Assembly (NCBI GenBank): GCA_024195265.1
Contig: JAJLRJ010000001.1
Coordinates: 4,672,857 to 4,736,856 of the forward strand
Direction of reading: 5' to 3'
Source of the DNA: Dendrophyllia cribrosa
Taxonomy: Eukaryota > Cnidaria > Anthozoa > Scleractinia > Dendrophylliidae
DNA length: 64,000 nt
Under the pieces are notes generated by a model. The model searched no databases, was not told the origin of the DNA, and saw only the letters and a program-made list of their open reading frames with translations. Below, piece by piece: positions 59,996 to 64,000 of this stretch. Numbering within the stretch: position 1 is the stretch's first letter; each line of letters opens with the position of its first letter. The position numbers and the translations under genes were made by a program.

Positions 59996-61162
59996 AGTTA
60001 CGTCTGGCCTCCGGCCTCAAACGAACCCTTGGTTAATAAGATAGATTCATGTGATGAGCAGAGAGTTTCTAGATTTCTTGAAACGTGAACGAGATATTTC
60101 CATTAAAGGCATGTAACGTGATGTTACACGGGACGATTCGCAACGACGATTCTTAGCGCAACAAAATTAACGACAGGTATGTTTTTTCCTCGTGAAATAG
60201 ATTGTGAACCGTGATTCTTGTTTTGTTTTCTAAAAATTCTCCAGTTCTAATTAATGAGAACTGAACGGCTGGTAAATTGCGTGACCAGTGAGTGACCGTG
60301 ACTGATCGTCATTCTGAACCCCAGGTCTTGATCGGATTTTTAATTTGCCACCATTTTTCTTGGCGATCATGACGGACAGAGATTCCGGGACGGTCGCGCG
60401 GTTTTACCTCCTATCACGTTTCAAATTTGCGTCTCTTTTCGCCGGGTCAGGTGAATATAAATGTTAAAAACATGGAGGAACACATTGCCTTTCAGTCGGT
60501 TTGGGATTTGCGTTGTTTGAAAGCGTATAGGACGAAAATTATATGTCGACAAGCTAATCAGTGTAAAATCCCCCACACGAAGACTCTTTGCTCGGGTTTG
60601 GCGTATTAATTCCTGTCGCAAACTTAAGTATCATTACTTCGATCAGGTCAGTGAAATGTAAGCAAATGAATAATTACCTTTCAGTGGGTTTCGGAACTAC
60701 CTGACTTTGTGTCTGAGTTAGCAGCCACCTCGGCGAATTCTTATTGATGAAAAAGAAAAAACCAACTGGGAGAATGAAATCATTTTAGTTGCACAGTTGA
60801 GAAACGTAGGTTAAAAAGCAGGCTTGTTGAACCGATAATTATATTTTTAACCTCTTGTCCGCGGCCTTTTATTTAACGAAATATCAAAAAGGCACAATAA
60901 ATAGATATTAGATTTTAAAGTTTTAGTACTTGTCATAAGGCTCGACAGAGCGCCAAAAAAGATATGGCTTCCTTGCTGTTTACAAATAAAAAAAACATAA
61001 TATCAATAAAACTGCAAATTCACAGTGATGAGGGATTGGTTTAAAACACAGCTGCACGGTCCTATAAAAGACAAGAGCGGCAGATTGACTTCAGTTTCAA
61101 CATATGCTCTTAACAAAACAGGATAAAATTGTGGGCAACGAACTATAAGAAAGTGATCAAAC
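58180..61162. other. intergenic DNA between the two receptors
   Basis: It comprises the 3' part of unit 1, a stretch about 59590-60115 related to the interior of the MITE in the fucosyltransferase, and the 5' part of unit 2. The 100 bp before each receptor ATG are nearly identical. No other gene recognised. Confidence 0.6.
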
Positions 61163-63930
61163 ATGAATGTAACCATGAATGGAACAGGTTTCCCCAGTCT
61201 GGATAACTCCACAGCAGAGAAAATTGCAAAAACTTTTGCTTTCTGCCTACTACTTGTCGTTTCGATGATCGGAAATTGCTTGATCGCAATTATTGTTTAT
61301 AGGACGCAAACCTTGAGAAAACCGATAAATTATTTCATCGTAAGCATGGCCATGTCCGACCTCCTGTATCCAATATTTCTGTTTCCACGGATTCTGACTC
61401 AGTTATACGTCGGGTCCTGGCTTATCAGTGGTCCTCTTGGCCAGGCCTTGTGTAAGCTAATCAACTCTATATCAAGTGTGTCCCTTGGCGTGTCTGCTCA
61501 GACCCTGGTTTTGATATCAGTGGATCGATTTGGAGCTGTTGTATTCCCCCTCCGTCCCCCTCTGATTAGTTCAAAGCTTTGCCCCTTGTTCATCGGCGTA
61601 ACATGGGTATTCGCGATCACTTTCCTCTCGCCATTTTGGTTCGCCTTTAAAGTTGTTGAATACCCATGGCCAGGCAAATTAGCGTGCGTGTTGCAATGGA
61701 ATGAAGTCTATGGAGAGCGCTTGAACTTTGAATTTTACAGATTAGCAATATATGTTGTTTTGTCGTATATCCCGATGGTCTTAATAATTATGCTCTACTC
61801 TATCATCTTGTACAAGCTCAAGTCACAGAAAACCCCAGGCGAACAATCGGCCAACGCCGAAGGACAACGCGCTAAGATGAACCGGAACGTGACAAGGATG
61901 ACCATTGCTATCGTGTTAGGTTTTATCCTATGCTGGCTGCCTATATCTATTCTGACACTACAAACAAACAAAGTATTGCCTTTACACATGTTTATTGGCG
62001 TATTCATGGCTTCTACAAATTCTGCTATCAACCCTTGCATTTGCTTTGTTTTCAGTAGAAACTATCGTTATGGTCTTCACAAGATATTCAGTAGGCATGC
62101 AGAACCCGTAACTCGATATAGTCAGGAGATGTCCAAAACACCACCAACTACGAATCATTAAAATGCATTAAGGTAGCGGTCTATTTAGATAATCCAGTCT
62201 TTAGATTTGGGGAATCCAGATTGTTGGGATTTTCATGTTAGCTAGAACAAAAATGCGAAGAAAGATCGATCCCGCGTTCCGTTCATGATCCCTAGACCCC
62301 GGCTGCGAAGGTCTTTGCCTGTTTGTTTGTCTGCTGTTTCTGAACGACTACAGCTGATGACGGATCTGAAGCTGCATCGCCACTGAAACGCACAATCTGA
62401 AACCAAATTCAGATGCCAATCTGCGGAACGATGCACCGTCCATCTCCGGAAGCTGATCGTTAGGCGGTTTGTCCCTAAAAGGAACGGAAAATCGAATTTT
62501 CAATCGCAGAATCCGTCCTGAATATTGTTTAAAAGGAACGCGACCCAAAATCAGGGTTCTAAGCTATTTATTTATCCAGGTTTTAGAACTGCCATGCTGT
62601 TTTGAGCTGTTTAAGGCCGTTGAGTTTACAGGTGATCTTAGTGAGACGCACATCGTACTGTGTGGCCGACAGAAAGGAGGAAAACGTTTTTCATCATAAA
62701 GAGTTATCAAAAAAGTTCGATAGAAAGTGGATATTATTACAAAGTCAGTGGGATTAGAATTTTGTTGAGTTGCCCTGTACGCACGAGAAGTTTCTGTGCC
62801 AATAGAAGTTTGACATCGTTTCTTCAGTTTGCCTAAACTGGGAAACATTTGTCTCGAAAGCAAAATTTGCATCTAGGAAGCAATAATTTTTTTACTTGAT
62901 TCACTAAAATTTTCTTGCGTCCGGGAAGCAAGATTTGTATCTGCAACAAATGCGTCTCGCGCGGCTAAACTGGCAACCCGTTTACGTCCGCAACATGATG
63001 TTTCAGCGACAACGTTTCCTAGTTTAGTCAGACCCTTAGATGCTAAATATAAAAATAGCCAGCTACGTGATTAGCAGAACCATAAAAAAGTGTCAGTATA
63101 AAGTTTAATACAAATAATACGAATTTTTCAAGCTGTTTAAGTCGAGATTAACTTAAAAAGAAAGTATATCGGGAAAACCTTGAAAAAAAAAAAACTATTA
63201 TCTGAAATTTGCATTTTTTTTCGTGCAAAACCATTCGCCAGCTGCTTGTTCATAAACGGTCAGGAGGAACAATTTATTGTATTGTGCCCTTCAAGCGCGC
63301 GTCCTCGAAATTGCGCTGCATGTCCGGAACGCAGTCTAAATTTTAACTAACGAAAAGAACACTTACTTGTGGAGGTTGGAATAAGTGCAAGTCGCTTAAA
63401 TTAACTGTAGGGTGCTTCTTTATAGTTTATGTTAAATATTACTTACTAGTGTGAGAAGATGATTTGATGCACAACGCGACTAATAAATAGAAAACGTCTG
63501 TGCGCAGGTTATCAATTTAATCGCAAACTCTTTTTGCAAATGTCTGTGTGAATAATAATTAAGGGGCTTAAAGAAGGGGTTCGTAGAAGAAACTAAAATG
63601 ATTTTTGGAACACCAAAAGTTGATACCCTCGCAAGAGCACCCCGGGTTGACAGTGGACTATTTTCAGGTGTTCATCTATTAATTAAAACTTCAAATTTGA
63701 AACTTCGGTAAATCTTCAATATTTCTTATTTCCCTAAATTTTACAAATCCTCTGAGAAAAACTATTTTCTTCCAAACCGTACCCAAAAATCACCCAAAAA
63801 TTTACAAAACGCCCCATAACTGCTTTGATAAACAAATACAAAATCATCCGTATTTACACTGGAGAAAATAATTATTTCTTGTAAAATTACCGGACCTTAC
63901 ATGTCAAACGACCAGACTTTACATCAGGTA
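60426..63930 (+). repeat. segmental tandem duplication, unit 2
   Basis: Counterpart of unit 1, containing the intact receptor. Divergence is visible as scattered substitutions and small indels, so the duplication is not recent. Confidence 0.8.
61163..62161 (+). CDS. rhodopsin-like (class A) GPCR, peptide-receptor-like
   Basis: Single-exon ORF of 332 residues with seven hydrophobic segments. Family marks: short N-terminus with N-glycosylation sites (NVT, NGT, NST), N38 in TM1 (IGN), D66 in TM2 (AMSD), C97 and C175 as the likely loop disulfide, DRF at 121-123 (DRY variant), W148 in TM4, P204 in TM5, CWLP at 257-260 in TM6 and NPCIC at 290-294 (NPxxY variant, with C in place of Y). Short serine/threonine-rich tail. 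Overall it resembles neuropeptide-type receptors, which are expanded in corals. The ligand is unknown. It acts in the plasma membrane through G proteins. The ATG follows AAACATGAAT, shared with the pseudogene copy. Confidence 0.9.
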   Translation: MNVTMNGTGFPSLDNSTAEKIAKTFAFCLLLVVSMIGNCLIAIIVYRTQTLRKPINYFIVSMAMSDLLYPIFLFPRILTQLYVGSWLISGPLGQALCKLINSISSVSLGVSAQTLVLISVDRFGAVVFPLRPPLISSKLCPLFIGVTWVFAITFLSPFWFAFKVVEYPWPGKLACVLQWNEVYGERLNFEFYRLAIYVVLSYIPMVLIIMLYSIILYKLKSQKTPGEQSANAEGQRAKMNRNVTRMTIAIVLGFILCWLPISILTLQTNKVLPLHMFIGVFMASTNSAINPCICFVFSRNYRYGLHKIFSRHAEPVTRYSQEMSKTPPTTNH

Positions 63931-64000
63931 CAAGATGTTACATCTTGTACTTGAAGAAGGCTGGTCTGGCCAGCTGAAATATTGTACTCAACAAAATATA
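62162..64000. other. downstream part of unit 2 and unique end
   Basis: Mirrors 58180-59995 up to about 63930, then runs into a hairpin motif (TTGAAGAAGGCTGG...CCAGCTGAAATATTG, 63951-63985) at the window edge. No gene. Confidence 0.55.

Noticed and set aside
1..64000. CRISPR arrays, bacterial operons, rRNA genes, intact tRNA genes
   Set aside because: None seen. Repeats are inverted or interspersed and not regularly spaced, and only decayed tRNA-like segments were found (20075-20160, 31983-32045).

Overview
This is a eukaryotic, AT-rich, intron-bearing window, most likely from an anthozoan cnidarian and probably a stony coral. Three things point there: a whirlin-type gene split into 13 phase-consistent exons, a local family of peptide-receptor-like GPCRs, and an extreme load of short inverted-repeat transposons (MITEs), many nested in one another. 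The species assignment is inference.

Layout. 1-5234: no gene, a mosaic of at least six inverted-repeat or interspersed repeats. 5244-15547: a 10.3-kb DNA transposon with matching terminal inverted repeats and a perfect 9-bp target-site duplication (GTCCGTCAT at 5235-5243 and 15548-15556). It carries two convergent genes: a 7-exon gene for a 1146-residue zinc-finger/DUF6589-like protein (+), and a 3-exon RecQ-like helicase gene (-). 15676-33886: whirlin (HHD-PDZ-PDZ-HHD-PDZ), 13 exons, 955 residues, whose start codon lies only 120 bp beyond the transposon. 33887-39640: no gene, repeats. 39641-41195 (-): a GT10 alpha-1,3-fucosyltransferase copy broken by a TTAA-flanked MITE and by a one-base frameshift. 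41196-45759: nested MITEs. 45765-53780: a young BEL/Pao LTR retrotransposon with 573-bp LTRs and a 5-bp duplication, internally broken by a frameshift and a poly(A)-tailed insertion. 54488-64000: a rhodopsin-like GPCR cluster consisting of a rearranged relic, a tandem pseudogene (57183-58179) and an intact copy (61163-62161) within a segmental tandem duplication of about 3.6 kb per unit.

The most notable system is the 10.3-kb element. The exactly duplicated target plus matched ends shows that the ZAD-like/DUF6589 gene and the helicase gene moved together as one unit. It resembles the helicase-bearing lineage of the Academ superfamily (AcademH), but that name should be confirmed by a database search. 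It landed in the whirlin promoter region, so the helicase and whirlin now sit head to head.

Host genes: whirlin (scaffold of stereocilia and periciliary complexes), the fucosyltransferase copy (Golgi glycan fucosylation, here probably dead) and the GPCRs (plasma-membrane receptors, ligand unknown). They do not form a pathway. The window is best read as host genes embedded in mobile DNA.
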